Shown here: piece by piece, positions 27,266 to 35,829 of the stretch
How positions within the stretch are numbered: position 1 is the first letter of the stretch
How the letters are laid out: each line of letters begins with the position of its first letter
DNA from: Bacteroides caccae
GTDB taxonomy: Bacteria > Bacteroidota > Bacteroidia > Bacteroidales > Bacteroidaceae
Length of the DNA: 64,000 nucleotides
Assembly (NCBI RefSeq): GCF_002222615.2
Contig: NZ_CP022412.2
Span: 2,604,001 to 2,668,000, forward strand
Reading direction: 5' to 3'
Program-made: the position numbers and the translations under genes
The notes under the pieces: model-generated
Databases searched by the model: none
Told to the model about the DNA's origin: nothing
The model's input: only the letters and a program-made list of their open reading frames with translations

Positions 27266-27745
27266 ATGCTGGATGTTATTCTGATTATAGTAAGCGCCCT
27301 CTGCATGATAGCCGGGTTGGCCGGCTGTGTGCTTCCGTTCCTCCCCGGTCCTCCCATAGCATATTTGGGACTGGTATTTCTTCATTTTACAGATAAGGTA
27401 CACTATACTCCGACACAGTTGATAATCTGGCTGTTGATTGTAGCCGTGGTGCAGGTGTTGGACTACTTTACTCCGATGCTTGGCAGTAAGTATAGCGGTG
27501 GCAGTAAATGGGGAAATTGGGGATGTATAATCGGGACCCTTGTCGGACTTCTTTTCTTGCCTTGGGGTGTTATTCTCGGTCCGTTTCTGGGAGCAGTGAT
27601 TGGTGAATTGCTTGGCAATAAAGAGTTCTCGCAAGCACTCAAATCAGGAGTAGGCTCATTAATCGGATTTATACTGGGCACTTTGTTGAAGTTTGTTGTC
27701 TGCGGTTACTTTTGCTATCAGTTTATCCTCGGATTTATCAAGTGA
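27266..27745 (+). CDS. DUF456 family membrane protein
   Basis: This 159-aa integral membrane protein has about four hydrophobic segments. The N-terminal helix followed by GCVLPFLPGPPIAYLGL is the DUF456 hallmark, and the Gly-rich segment WGCIIGTLVGLLFLPWGVIL with FLGAVIGELLG repeats the pattern. The biochemical function of the family is not established; glycine-rich repeats of this type occur in small membrane proteins of unclear role. It is transcribed alone, divergent from the kor operon. Confidence 0.88.
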   Translation: MLDVILIIVSALCMIAGLAGCVLPFLPGPPIAYLGLVFLHFTDKVHYTPTQLIIWLLIVAVVQVLDYFTPMLGSKYSGGSKWGNWGCIIGTLVGLLFLPWGVILGPFLGAVIGELLGNKEFSQALKSGVGSLIGFILGTLLKFVVCGYFCYQFILGFIK

Positions 27746-27825
27746 TACTGATAGAAAAAACAGTGTTTTTGTACGCTAAGCGTTTCTTTTTCTACATCAA
27801 GTATGCAGTCAGTAATGAAAAGGAC

Positions 27826-27856
27826 TTGACAAACGCATTTTTATGTTGTATATTTG
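27826..27856 (+). promoter_or_regulatory. Promoter of the orphan small transcript
   Basis: TTG (27826-27828) and TATATTTG (27849-27856) are separated by 20 bases, a close match to the Bacteroides consensus. Confidence 0.65.
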
Positions 27857-27897
27857 TAGAAGTAACGTGCAGTAAAACTATAAATTAAAATTTGAAA

Positions 27898-27990
27898 ATG
27901 AAAGGAAGTAATCCATATAAGCGTCTATATTTAATTATAATAAAGTGTAATATTACAACAGATGTCCTAGGTGATACTTCTGGAATTTAG
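27898..27990 (+). CDS. Possible 30-aa peptide of an orphan transcript; function unknown
   Basis: The frame begins MKGSNPYKRLYLIIIK and ends TTDVLGDTSGI. It starts about 35 bases after the expected transcription start, with an A-rich leader (AAATTTGAAA) suited to Bacteroides initiation, and a hairpin terminator begins 26 bases after its stop. The basic N terminus followed by LYLIII may associate with the membrane. I do not recognise a family. The alternative is that the roughly 190-base RNA itself is the product. Confidence 0.45.
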   Translation: MKGSNPYKRLYLIIIKCNITTDVLGDTSGI

Positions 27991-28016
27991 GGTATAACTA
28001 ATCCCTTCAAAGGCTT

Positions 28017-28054
28017 AAGGCTGCAATCTATTACAGGTTTTGCAGCCTTTTTTG
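28017..28054 (+). terminator. Terminator of the orphan small transcript
   Basis: AAGGCTGCAA (28017-28026) and TTGCAGCCTT (28040-28049) form a perfect 10-bp stem that runs into a T tract. Confidence 0.85.
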
Positions 28055-28096
28055 TTGTGTAAATTCTAATATAAGCTACTGCAATGCCTTTTGAAA

Positions 28097-28153
28097 GTTT
28101 ATAATAAACTCTATACCCGTTTATAATAAACGATGAATGTTTTTATTATAAAC
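28097..28153. repeat. Three phased copies of GTTTATAATAAAC
   Basis: Copies lie at 28097-28109 and 28119-28131, with an inverted, one-base-changed copy at 28142-28153. Each unit is itself an inverted repeat (GTTTA-TAA-TAAAC). Start-to-start spacing is 22 and 23 bases, about two helical turns, as in arrays of operator sites. Confidence 0.6.
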
Positions 28154-28289
28154 TTAAAAAAAGTTTGTGTATGAAGGATAAACTATTTTCAATGGATTAT
28201 GAAAGCGAAAAAACAAATGAATGTTTTGGGGATATTTAAGTGGTAAATATTGAATACATATTTCCCGGATATACGCTTGGATTATTCAA

Positions 28290-28346
28290 AAAAAATAGAG
28301 GCAGCTATTTTATTTGAGGTGATCCCCCGAATAATAATAGCTGCCT
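28290..28346 (-). terminator. Terminator after rpiB
   Basis: AGGCAGCTATT (28299-28309) pairs perfectly with AATAGCTGCCT (28336-28346). On the minus strand the hairpin is followed by a T run (28287-28295 as A on the plus strand), 23 bases after the rpiB stop. Confidence 0.75.
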
Positions 28347-28368
28347 TATTTTGTAAGTCTTTTCAGGC

Positions 28369-28803
28369 TTATTTTATTGGAATCTTATTTATACGGTTCT
28401 GGTGGCGTCCCCCTTCAAACTGTGTGGAGAAGAACTCTGTCAGAATCATGTCCGCCTCTTCAGTACTGATGAAACGACCCGGCATTACCAGGATATTGGC
28501 GTCATTGTGCTGACGGGCGAGGTGCGCTATTTCTGCATTCCAGCAGAGTGCAGCACGAACTCCCTGATGTTTGTTCAGCGTCATATTGATTCCGTTTCCA
28601 CTGCCGCAGATAGCGATACCGGGATAACATTCACCCGATTCTACTGCAAGGGCCAGCGGATGAGCATAGTCCGGATAGTCTACACTTGCGGTAGAGTTTG
28701 TTCCGAAGTCTTTGTAAGCCCAGCCTTTTGCTTCCAGCCAGCCGCGAACATATTCTTTCAGTTCAAAACCGGCGTGGTCGCATGCTAATCCGATTGTTTT
28801 CAT
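28369..28803 (-). CDS. rpiB: Ribose-5-phosphate isomerase B
   Basis: This 144-aa enzyme interconverts ribose-5-phosphate and ribulose-5-phosphate in the non-oxidative pentose phosphate pathway. IGLACDHAGFELKE is the N-terminal phosphate-binding motif, and GIAICGSGNGINMTLNKHQGVRAALCW contains the catalytic Cys and the GSGxG loop. Its ATG overlaps the transketolase stop (TAATG), so the two are translationally coupled. It completes the pentose route used by the adjacent arabinose genes. Confidence 0.95.
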   Translation of the reverse strand: MKTIGLACDHAGFELKEYVRGWLEAKGWAYKDFGTNSTASVDYPDYAHPLALAVESGECYPGIAICGSGNGINMTLNKHQGVRAALCWNAEIAHLARQHNDANILVMPGRFISTEEADMILTEFFSTQFEGGRHQNRINKIPIK

Positions 28804-30812
28804 TAGAGCATTGCTTTTACTTGGTTATATACGTTTTCAGCAGTAAATCCAAGTTTCTCATCCAATACTTTATAAGGAGCGGAGAAACCGAAAGATTCCA
28901 ATCCCCAAACCTTACCGTGGCAACCTACCAGACCTTGAAGAGTGACAGGCAAACCGGCAGTCAGACCGAAGATTTTAGCTTCTGACGGAAGGATTGATTC
29001 CTGATATTCTTTAGGCTGGCTACGGAACAACCCTTCGGAAGGAGCAGATACGATACGTACCTTTATACCGTCTTTGCGAAGTAATTCAGTGCCGGCCACC
29101 AGTGTAGCAACTTCCGAACCGGAAGCTACCAGGATAACGTCCGGGTTCTCATCTGAACCAGCTACGATATAAGCACCCTTGGTGGCTTGTTCGTAATCAG
29201 TTCCAGCCGGAAGATTAGCGATGTTCTGACGAGAGAAAATCAATCCTGTCGGAGTAGACATATTTTCCATAGCCAGTTTCCATGCGATTGTGGTTTCTTC
29301 TACATCTGCCGGACGGAGTACCAACATAGAATTGTGTCCCTTATGGTTTTTCAGTTTTTCCATTAAACGGATCTGTACTTCCTGTTCTACCGGTTCGTGA
29401 GTAGGACCGTCTTCACCCACACGGAATGCATCGTGTGTCCAGATGAATTTCACCGGTTGTTCCATCAGGGCAGCCATACGTACGGCAGGTTTCATGTAAT
29501 CGGAGAATACGAAGAAGGTACCGCAAGCAGCGATAACACCCCCATGAAGTGACATACCGATACAGATACAAGCCATTGACAATTCGGATACACCGGCTTG
29601 GAAGAATGCCCCACTGAAATCACCTTTCTTGAAAGAATGTGTTTTCTTCAGGAAACCGTCCGTCTTGTCGGAGTTGGAAAGGTCGGCAGAAGCTACAATC
29701 ATGTTTTCTACTTGTGTAGCAAGTGCTCCCAATACAGTTGCAGAGGCTGCGCGGGTTGCGCCACCTGCTTTTTGTTCGATAACAGACCAGTCTACTTTCG
29801 GAGCTTTTCCGGAGAAGAAAGCTTCCAGTTTGCAGGCCAGTTCAGGATTTGCTTTTGCCCATTCGGCTTTTACTGCATATCTTTCTGCTACGATTTTCTT
29901 CAGTTCTTCTGCACGTTTGGCATACAGTTCGGCTACTTCCGGGAAAATGACGAACGGGTTGGCCGGATCACCATTCAGGTTCTTGATTGTATTTACATAA
30001 GCGTCGCCACCGAGCGGAGCACCGTGAGTAGCACAGTTGGCTTCGTAGCTGCTGCCGTCTGCCTTACGTGCACCTTTACCCATTACAGTTTTACCGATAA
30101 TCAGCGTCGGACGTTCTTTTTCAGCCTGTGCTTCTTTGATAGCGGCACGGATTTCGTCAGGATCGTTACCGTTGATGCTAAGTACGTTCCAGCCCCATGC
30201 TTCATATTTCATGGCAGTGTCTTCAACGGTCACATCTTTCGTTTCGGTAGAAAGCTGGATGTCGTTGGAGTCATAGAACATAATCAGATTGTCCAGACCC
30301 AGTGCACCGGCAATGCGTCCGGCACCTTGAGAAATTTCTTCCTGGATACCACCGTCGGAGATGTAAGCATAGATTGTCTGGTTCATCACCTCGTTGAACC
30401 GGGCTTTGAGGAATTTGGCAGCAATAGCGGCACCTACTGCGAAGGTGTGTCCCTGCCCCAACGGACCGGAAGTATTTTCTATACCGCGCATGATGTCTAC
30501 TTCAGGATGTCCCGGAGTAGGGCTTCCCCATTGACGGAATTCTTTCAATTCATCCAATGTGAATTTACCTGTCAATGCCAATGTGGAATAGAGCATGGGA
30601 GACATGTGACCCGGATCGAGAAAGAAACGGTCACGTCCTTCCCAGCGGGGATTTTCAGGATCGTATACTAGAAACTCAGAAAAGAGTACATTTATAAAGT
30701 CAGCACCACCCATGGCACCACCCGGATGACCGGAATTGGCTTTTTCAACCATTGAAGCAGCGAGAATACGGATGTTATCCGCTGCACGATTCATAAGTTT
30801 ATTATCGTTCAT
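28803..30812 (-). CDS. tkt: Transketolase
   Basis: This 669-aa thiamine-diphosphate enzyme moves two-carbon units between pentose and other sugar phosphates. The N-terminal domain has ANSGHPGGAMGGADF and GPLGQGHTFAVGAAIA. The TPP motif lies at about 153-185 (YISDGGIQEEISQGAGRIAG, in which SDGG replaces the usual GDG, then NLIMFYDSNDI). The central domain carries the catalytic-Glu region, and the C terminus includes THDAFRVGEDGPTHEPVEQ. It has its own -7 element at 30850-30857 and is coupled to rpiB. Readthrough from the ara operon upstream is possible. Confidence 0.95.
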   Translation of the reverse strand: MNDNKLMNRAADNIRILAASMVEKANSGHPGGAMGGADFINVLFSEFLVYDPENPRWEGRDRFFLDPGHMSPMLYSTLALTGKFTLDELKEFRQWGSPTPGHPEVDIMRGIENTSGPLGQGHTFAVGAAIAAKFLKARFNEVMNQTIYAYISDGGIQEEISQGAGRIAGALGLDNLIMFYDSNDIQLSTETKDVTVEDTAMKYEAWGWNVLSINGNDPDEIRAAIKEAQAEKERPTLIIGKTVMGKGARKADGSSYEANCATHGAPLGGDAYVNTIKNLNGDPANPFVIFPEVAELYAKRAEELKKIVAERYAVKAEWAKANPELACKLEAFFSGKAPKVDWSVIEQKAGGATRAASATVLGALATQVENMIVASADLSNSDKTDGFLKKTHSFKKGDFSGAFFQAGVSELSMACICIGMSLHGGVIAACGTFFVFSDYMKPAVRMAALMEQPVKFIWTHDAFRVGEDGPTHEPVEQEVQIRLMEKLKNHKGHNSMLVLRPADVEETTIAWKLAMENMSTPTGLIFSRQNIANLPAGTDYEQATKGAYIVAGSDENPDVILVASGSEVATLVAGTELLRKDGIKVRIVSAPSEGLFRSQPKEYQESILPSEAKIFGLTAGLPVTLQGLVGCHGKVWGLESFGFSAPYKVLDEKLGFTAENVYNQVKAML

Positions 30813-30849
30813 ATCATTAAAAATTAATTGATTTCTGTCAGATTGTTGG

Positions 30850-30857
30850 CAAAGATA
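30850..30857 (-). promoter_or_regulatory. Bacteroides -7 element for tkt-rpiB
   Basis: TATCTTTG on the minus strand, 37 bases before the tkt ATG. Confidence 0.55.
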
Positions 30858-30954
30858 ACTCTTTATGTGGATTTAACAATCCTAAAGTGCTATCTTTTTT
30901 ATTACCAATTCAACAGTCTTTTTGTTTGTGGTACAATAAGTATTTGCCCTTAAA

Positions 30955-31140
30955 TTACTGTAACTCTAATGTAACAATAGATTTAGCAGGAAGTTTCACC
31001 TTCATTGTGCCTTTATTGATTTTTACCTCTTTGAAGGGTGCCGGTTTTACAATATTAGGATTTTCAAAAGAATTGTGTTCAGTCAGATTTGCCGAAGTAA
31101 GGATTTCGCCGACTGCTTTTTCGCTTTTATATTTCCCGGA
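30955..31140 (-). pseudogene. C-terminal remnant of an alpha-L-arabinofuranosidase (GH51)
   Basis: On the minus strand this frame is open for 61 codons and reads ...KYKSEKAVGEILTS, then NPNIVKPAPFKEVKINKG, then KVKLPAKSIVTLELQ-stop. That is the C-terminal beta-sandwich end of a Bacteroides GH51 arabinofuranosidase. An in-frame stop at 31141 and a hairpin beyond it mark the loss of the roughly 600 upstream codons. From memory, B. thetaiotaomicron carries a full GH51 gene at this place, between tkt and araB. An intact GH51 lies at 38049, so activity is not lost from the locus. Confidence 0.75.
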
Positions 31141-31181
31141 TTAACCGTGATTTACGCCCGCTGGCTTTTAGCATCGATTTG

Positions 31182-31232
31182 ACAAGCTTGCAAAATCAGC
31201 CCGCACAATTAGCGGGCGTTTTGCAAACTTGT
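31182..31232. repeat. Large hairpin after araB, possibly its terminator
   Basis: ACAAGCTTGCAAAA (31182-31195) pairs with TTTTGCAAACTTGT (31219-31232) with one mismatch. An inner GC stem lies inside it (GCCCGC 31199-31204 with GCGGGC 31212-31217). It begins 20 bases after the araB stop on the minus strand and separates araB from the GH51 remnant. Confidence 0.65.
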
Positions 31233-31251
31233 TTGACTTTGGCAGAAAATT

Positions 31252-32850
31252 TTATTTGAATCTGACAGCTGCTTCCTCAATAGGCAATCCTGCCTTGTAG
31301 CTTTCGATGTATGCGTTAAAGCCGGCTACATCTTCGGGCGTAGGTGATACCTCGATACCCGCGTCGCCGGCAAATACATTTTCATCCAGAAAATCGGCAA
31401 GGGATTGTTTCTTTTCATTGTTCACAAGGTAAGAACCCAATAGGGCAATACCCCAGGCGCCGCCTTCACCGGCTGTTTCCATGACTGAAATCGGTGAGTT
31501 GATAGCTGCCGCAAGTATTCTTTGGCCTACTCCCTTTGTTCTGAATAGTCCTCCGTGTCCTGTAATTCTGTCTACTTTGACTTTTTCATCGTTGAACAGG
31601 ATATCGTTGCCAATCTTGAGAACTCCGACCGAGGCATATAAATGAGTCCGCATAAAGTTTGCCAGGCTGAACTTATCATTTGCCGAACGTATAAACAATG
31701 GTCTTCCCTCGGCAAGTCCCGTTACAGGTTCTCCTGAAATGTAATTGTATGAGAGGAGACCTCCGCAGTCAGTATCACCTGTGAGGGCAATATTGTAGAG
31801 CTTGCTGTAAATCTCATCCATATTTACGGGGATACCCAGGAGTTCCTGATATTCTTTGAACAGGTTGACCCATGCGTTGAGGTCGGATGTACAGTTGTTG
31901 CAGTGTACCATGGCTACGAGGCTTCCGTCAGGAGTTGTAACCATGTCGATCATTTCGTAGGGTTTTGACAACTCTTTCTCCAATACAATCATGGAGAATG
32001 AGGAAGTACCTGCCGATACGTTTCCGGTACGCTGCTTGACTGCATTGGTTGCAACCATGCCGGTACCGGCATCTCCTTCCGGCGGACAGACCGGTATTCC
32101 TGCCTTCAAATGACCGGATACGTCGAGCTTTCTGCTGCCTTCCGGTGTAAGGACACCGGCGTTTTCGCCTGCCGACAGTACTTTGGGCAAAATATTCTCA
32201 AGTTTCCAGTTATATTCTTTAGGAGCAATCAGATTGTCGAACTTCTCCACCATTTCAGTAGAATAGTTGTTGGTAGCCGGGTCTATGGGGAGCATTCCCG
32301 ATGCATCTCCTATGCCCAATACTTTTTCACCTGTTATTTGCCAATGTACATAACCTGCAAGGGTTGTCAGGAATTTGATATCTTTGACATGCGTTTCGTT
32401 GTTCAGGATAGCTTGGTACAAGTGGGAAATGCTCCACCTCAGAGGGATGTTATAGACAAATAGCTCCGATAGTTCTGCTGCCGCCCGGCCTGTATTGGTG
32501 TTTCTCCAAGTACGGAAAGGCACGAGAATTTCCTCTTTCTCGTTGAATGGCATATAACCATGCATCATGGCACTGACGCCGATAGCCGCCAGACTCTCGA
32601 TTTCTATGCCGTCATATAACTTCTTCACATTCGAACGAAGGTCAGCGTAGCAATCTTGCAATCCGGACCAAATGGATTCAATACTGTACGTCCAAAGCCC
32701 GTCGACTAACTGATTTTCCCAAGTGTGACTGCCTTGGGCAATAGGCCTGTTTTCCCGGTCTATCAGAACTGCTTTGATTCGTGTTGAACCGAGCTCTATA
32801 CCCAGAATGGCTTTGCCTGTTTCTATTGTTGATTTAGCATCTAATTTCAT
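31252..32850 (-). CDS. araB: Ribulokinase / FGGY-family carbohydrate kinase of the arabinose pathway
   Basis: This 532-aa FGGY kinase phosphorylates L-ribulose in the expected pathway AraA-AraB-AraD. The N-terminal ATPase fold starts [28 protein letters not shown] lies in the substrate region, [15 protein letters not shown] is the second phosphate motif and [20 protein letters not shown] the C-terminal FGGY domain. By sequence it resembles enzymes often labelled xylulokinase, but its position directly after araA and araD argues for ribulokinase. It is the last intact gene of the ara operon. Confidence 0.9.
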   Translation of the reverse strand: MKLDAKSTIETGKAILGIELGSTRIKAVLIDRENRPIAQGSHTWENQLVDGLWTYSIESIWSGLQDCYADLRSNVKKLYDGIEIESLAAIGVSAMMHGYMPFNEKEEILVPFRTWRNTNTGRAAAELSELFVYNIPLRWSISHLYQAILNNETHVKDIKFLTTLAGYVHWQITGEKVLGIGDASGMLPIDPATNNYSTEMVEKFDNLIAPKEYNWKLENILPKVLSAGENAGVLTPEGSRKLDVSGHLKAGIPVCPPEGDAGTGMVATNAVKQRTGNVSAGTSSFSMIVLEKELSKPYEMIDMVTTPDGSLVAMVHCNNCTSDLNAWVNLFKEYQELLGIPVNMDEIYSKLYNIALTGDTDCGGLLSYNYISGEPVTGLAEGRPLFIRSANDKFSLANFMRTHLYASVGVLKIGNDILFNDEKVKVDRITGHGGLFRTKGVGQRILAAAINSPISVMETAGEGGAWGIALLGSYLVNNEKKQSLADFLDENVFAGDAGIEVSPTPEDVAGFNAYIESYKAGLPIEEAAVRFK

Positions 32851-32871
32851 GTCGAAATCACTATTTAAGGT

Positions 32872-34398
32872 TTAGCAAAGTGCTTTATTCAACATATAAT
32901 AAACCTCATTCATGCGCAGTTCTTTCTTGAAGCAGCTGATTGTGGTATCTTTGTTGATATGTACCATTTCAATCCCTGCGATCTCAGCATAATCTTCCCA
33001 ATATTCGGCTGTCAGGTCGTAAGAGAAGCAAGAGTGGTGAGTTCCACCGGCGAGAATCCATGCACCTGCACCTACTTCAAAGTCGGGCATCGGAATCCAA
33101 AGTGCGGAAGCAACCGGTAATTTAGGAAGCGGTTTCGGTTCGATGCATTCCACATCGTTTACAATCAGGCGGAAACGGTTGCCCAGATCCACTACGGTAG
33201 CAGTACATCCTGTACCTACTTTTGAGGTGAATACAAGGCGGGCAGTCTGGCTCTTGCGGATACCTATGCCGAGGAAGTGTACTTCCAGACGCGGTCTGTT
33301 GGCTGCGATGAGCGGACAAACTTCCAACATGTGCGATTGCAGGATAGAACTTTGAGCACCGTCGAAATTCAATGTATAGTCTTCGAGGAAAGAACATCCC
33401 TTCGGAAGTCCCTGATTCATTACCCATACGGTACGATAAAGAGCAGCCGATTTCCAGTCACCTTCAGCGCCGAATCCATAACCTTCTGCCATAAGGCGTT
33501 GAGAAGCCAGTCCCGGGATTTGGTCGAAACCATTATGTTCCAGGTCGCCCAAGTCGTCAAAGTTGGTAGTGAAGCCTTTGGCCCCTTTAGCTTTCAGGAT
33601 AGCGCGGAGAGCTAATTCTGCTTTTGCGGCGTTCCATACTTTCTGATAAGCTTCCGTCGATTTGTCTTCCAGAGAAGATTCATGATCGTATTCCTTGAAA
33701 TACGTCGCTACCAATGCATCCACATCAGCGGCTTTGATTTCTTTGTGGTATTCCATTAGTTCGCTTACCGGACAATAGTCTACGTGATAACCCATACGTT
33801 GCTCGGCTTCTACCTTGTCTCCGTCGGTTACAGCCACATTATTCATCTGGTCGCCGAAACGGATAATCAGCATATCCTGTGAATCTGCCCAGCCTGCACA
33901 TACACGCATCCAGACAGCGATCTTGTGCAGCGTGTTTTCGTCTTTCCAGTAACCTACCACCACTTTACGGCGGATACGCATACGGGTGCAGATATGGCCG
34001 AATTCGCGGTCACCGTGAGCCGATTGGTTCAAGTTCATGAAGTCCATATCCATTGTGTCCCAGGGGATCTCCTTATTGAACTGAGTATGCAGGTGCATCA
34101 ACGGTTTCTTCAACTGTTGCAAACCGTGAATCCACATTTTTGCCGGAGAGAAAGTATGCATCCATGTGATGACACCAATACATTTTTCATCATTATTGGC
34201 TGCTTTGAAAACAGTCTCCACTTCTTTAGAAGAATTGGCTGTTCCTTTATACACTACTTTTACAGGTAGTTTACCGGATTCATTCAATCCATTTACCATT
34301 TCGTTAGAATGTGCGTCTACTGCGATTACTGCGTCACCTCCGTACAAAAGCTGTGCTCCTGTTACGAACCATACTTCATATTGATCAAATGCGTTCAT
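32872..34398 (-). CDS. araA: L-arabinose isomerase
   Basis: This 508-aa enzyme converts L-arabinose to L-ribulose. The N-terminal EVWFVTGAQLLYGGDAV matches the family start, WMHTFSPAKMWIHGLQ and HLHTQFNKEIPWDTMDMDFM follow, and GDWKSAALYRTVWVMNQGLP carries active-site residues; HHSCFSYDL near the C terminus contains the metal-binding His. The gene lies 36 bases after araD and 21 before araB, in one operon. Confidence 0.96.
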   Translation of the reverse strand: MNAFDQYEVWFVTGAQLLYGGDAVIAVDAHSNEMVNGLNESGKLPVKVVYKGTANSSKEVETVFKAANNDEKCIGVITWMHTFSPAKMWIHGLQQLKKPLMHLHTQFNKEIPWDTMDMDFMNLNQSAHGDREFGHICTRMRIRRKVVVGYWKDENTLHKIAVWMRVCAGWADSQDMLIIRFGDQMNNVAVTDGDKVEAEQRMGYHVDYCPVSELMEYHKEIKAADVDALVATYFKEYDHESSLEDKSTEAYQKVWNAAKAELALRAILKAKGAKGFTTNFDDLGDLEHNGFDQIPGLASQRLMAEGYGFGAEGDWKSAALYRTVWVMNQGLPKGCSFLEDYTLNFDGAQSSILQSHMLEVCPLIAANRPRLEVHFLGIGIRKSQTARLVFTSKVGTGCTATVVDLGNRFRLIVNDVECIEPKPLPKLPVASALWIPMPDFEVGAGAWILAGGTHHSCFSYDLTAEYWEDYAEIAGIEMVHINKDTTISCFKKELRMNEVYYMLNKALC

Positions 34399-34434
34399 AT
34401 CTCTATTTAATTTTTGAGTTATAATTTTAGTTGT

Positions 34435-35118
34435 TTATTGTCCGTAATATGCATTCGGACCATGCTTGCGGCTGAAATGCTTTTCTATCAGCAGCGGGTT
34501 CATTGTTAAATTCGGATTTACGGTATAAGCGATACTTGCCATTTTGGCTACTTGCTCCATAACTACCGCGTTGTGTACTGCATCCTGTGCGTTTTTTCCC
34601 CAGGAGAAAGGACCGTGGTTTTTGACCAGTACTCCCGGTGTATGTACGGGATTCAATCCTTCAAAACGTTTCACAATAACATTTCCGGTTTCCAGTTCGT
34701 AGGCCCCTTTTACTTCTGCTTCCGTCATATCGGCCGTACAGGGGATAGCGTCGTGGAAATAATCGGCATGAGTTGTTCCGATATTCGGAATGTCGCATCC
34801 GGCTTGTGCCCATGCGGTAGCATAAGTAGAGTGGGTGTGTACGACTCCTCCGATTTCCGGGAATGCTTTGTAAAGTACTACGTGAGTAGGGGTATCGGAG
34901 GAAGGCTTCAGCCGCCCTTCGACGACTTTGCCTTCCAAATCCACTACTACCATATCTTCTGCTTTCATATCATCATAACTTACGCCACTGGGCTTGATTA
35001 CTACCAGTCCCGTTTCACGGTCGATAGCAGAAACATTGCCCCAGGTGAAGATGACTAATCCATGCTTTACCAACTCAAGATTGGCATGAAATACTTTTTC
35101 TTTTAGTTCTTCCAGCAT
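34435..35118 (-). CDS. araD: L-ribulose-5-phosphate 4-epimerase
   Basis: This 227-aa class II aldolase-fold enzyme converts L-ribulose-5-phosphate to D-xylulose-5-phosphate. [20 protein letters not shown] is the phosphate-binding start, [22 protein letters not shown] carries two zinc-binding His, and [19 protein letters not shown] the third. It begins 5 bases after the araR stop. Its product enters the transketolase step encoded downstream. Confidence 0.96.
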   Translation of the reverse strand: MLEELKEKVFHANLELVKHGLVIFTWGNVSAIDRETGLVVIKPSGVSYDDMKAEDMVVVDLEGKVVEGRLKPSSDTPTHVVLYKAFPEIGGVVHTHSTYATAWAQAGCDIPNIGTTHADYFHDAIPCTADMTEAEVKGAYELETGNVIVKRFEGLNPVHTPGVLVKNHGPFSWGKNAQDAVHNAVVMEQVAKMASIAYTVNPNLTMNPLLIEKHFSRKHGPNAYYGQ

Positions 35119-35123
35119 ATTGA

Positions 35124-35801
35124 TTATAATTTGAATTTCGGGTCTTTGCGATATGCCCTGCTGTTAAACTTATACAAGGCGGCACCACGTTTGGAACCCA
35201 GTTTGTCAATTTTATCAGTCTTTTCTATATAATCCATTTCGGCAACACGTTTGCGGAAATTCCGCTTGTCCATTGCTTCGCCGTAAATGGCCTCGTATAA
35301 GCTTTGCAGTTGGGATAACGTAAAGAGTTTCGGTAGCAGATTGAACCCGATCGGCTCTACCGATGCTTTCTGTTGCATCAGTTTCCGTGCTTTCTCCACC
35401 ATTTGCGGGTGGTCGAAGATTAATTCCGGAAGTTCGTTGATGTTCACCCAGTAGGCATTGTGCTTCTGAACCAGTTTGCGGTCATACTCATTGATGTTGA
35501 TTAATGCATAGTAAGCAACAGAGATAACCCGTTCTCCCGGATCGCGGTCAATGGCTCCGAAGGTTCCCACTTGTTCCATATATACATTCTCTAATCCCGT
35601 AAGTTCTGCCAATACACGTTTGGCTGCGTCGTCCACACTTTCGTCTTTTTGTACGAATCCTCCCATTAATGACCATTCGCCCATTGCCGGTTCGAAGTTT
35701 CTTTTCAGCAGTAACAGGCTTATTTCGCCTTCGCTAAAACCAAAGATAATGCAGTCGATACCGATGTAGAAGGTCGGATTTGAGCTATAATAGTTATTCA
35801 T
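35124..35801 (-). CDS. araR: AraR, NUDIX-family transcriptional regulator of arabinose use
   Basis: This 225-aa protein has an N-terminal NUDIX-like domain (about 1-140: [25 protein letters not shown], a form lacking the full catalytic REUXEE set) and a C-terminal winged helix-turn-helix (about 150-225: [21 protein letters not shown]). A NUDIX-wHTH repressor that senses L-arabinose was described for Bacteroides as AraR, and this gene sits inside the ara operon. Its probable operator is the palindrome at 37826-37840. Ligand and site are inferred here from family and position. Confidence 0.9.
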   Translation of the reverse strand: MNNYYSSNPTFYIGIDCIIFGFSEGEISLLLLKRNFEPAMGEWSLMGGFVQKDESVDDAAKRVLAELTGLENVYMEQVGTFGAIDRDPGERVISVAYYALININEYDRKLVQKHNAYWVNINELPELIFDHPQMVEKARKLMQQKASVEPIGFNLLPKLFTLSQLQSLYEAIYGEAMDKRNFRKRVAEMDYIEKTDKIDKLGSKRGAALYKFNSRAYRKDPKFKL

Positions 35802-35829
35802 TGTTTTGTTGATATGAGTTTTTATTTAA

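Larger units (their letters stand above)
27746..28368. other. Gene-poor stretch between DUF456 and rpiB
   Basis: These 623 bases hold, in order: a promoter, a 30-codon ORF and a terminator (27826-28054), three phased copies of a 13-base palindrome (28097-28153), a 22-codon ORF (28171-28239: ATG, then codons for KDKLFSMDYESEK, ending CFGDI) with no further support, and the rpiB terminator hairpin (28290-28346). Base composition is A/T-rich. No remnant of a longer gene was recognised. Confidence 0.6.

Noticed and set aside
28171-28239. A 22-codon ORF after the phased repeats
   Set aside because: It has no -7 element at a suitable distance and no terminator of its own; it is too short to support as a gene.
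29598-30671. A 357-codon plus-strand frame opposite tkt
   Set aside because: It lies wholly antisense to a clear transketolase gene, has Cys/Phe-rich nonsense-like content and no promoter; it is a shadow of tkt codon use.
30887-31144. An 85-codon plus-strand frame between tkt and araB
   Set aside because: The opposite strand reads as a GH51 C terminus, which explains the open frame better.
35124-35801. Catalytic NUDIX hydrolase
   Set aside because: The C-terminal winged helix, reduced NUDIX box and position in the ara operon fit the AraR regulator rather than an enzyme.
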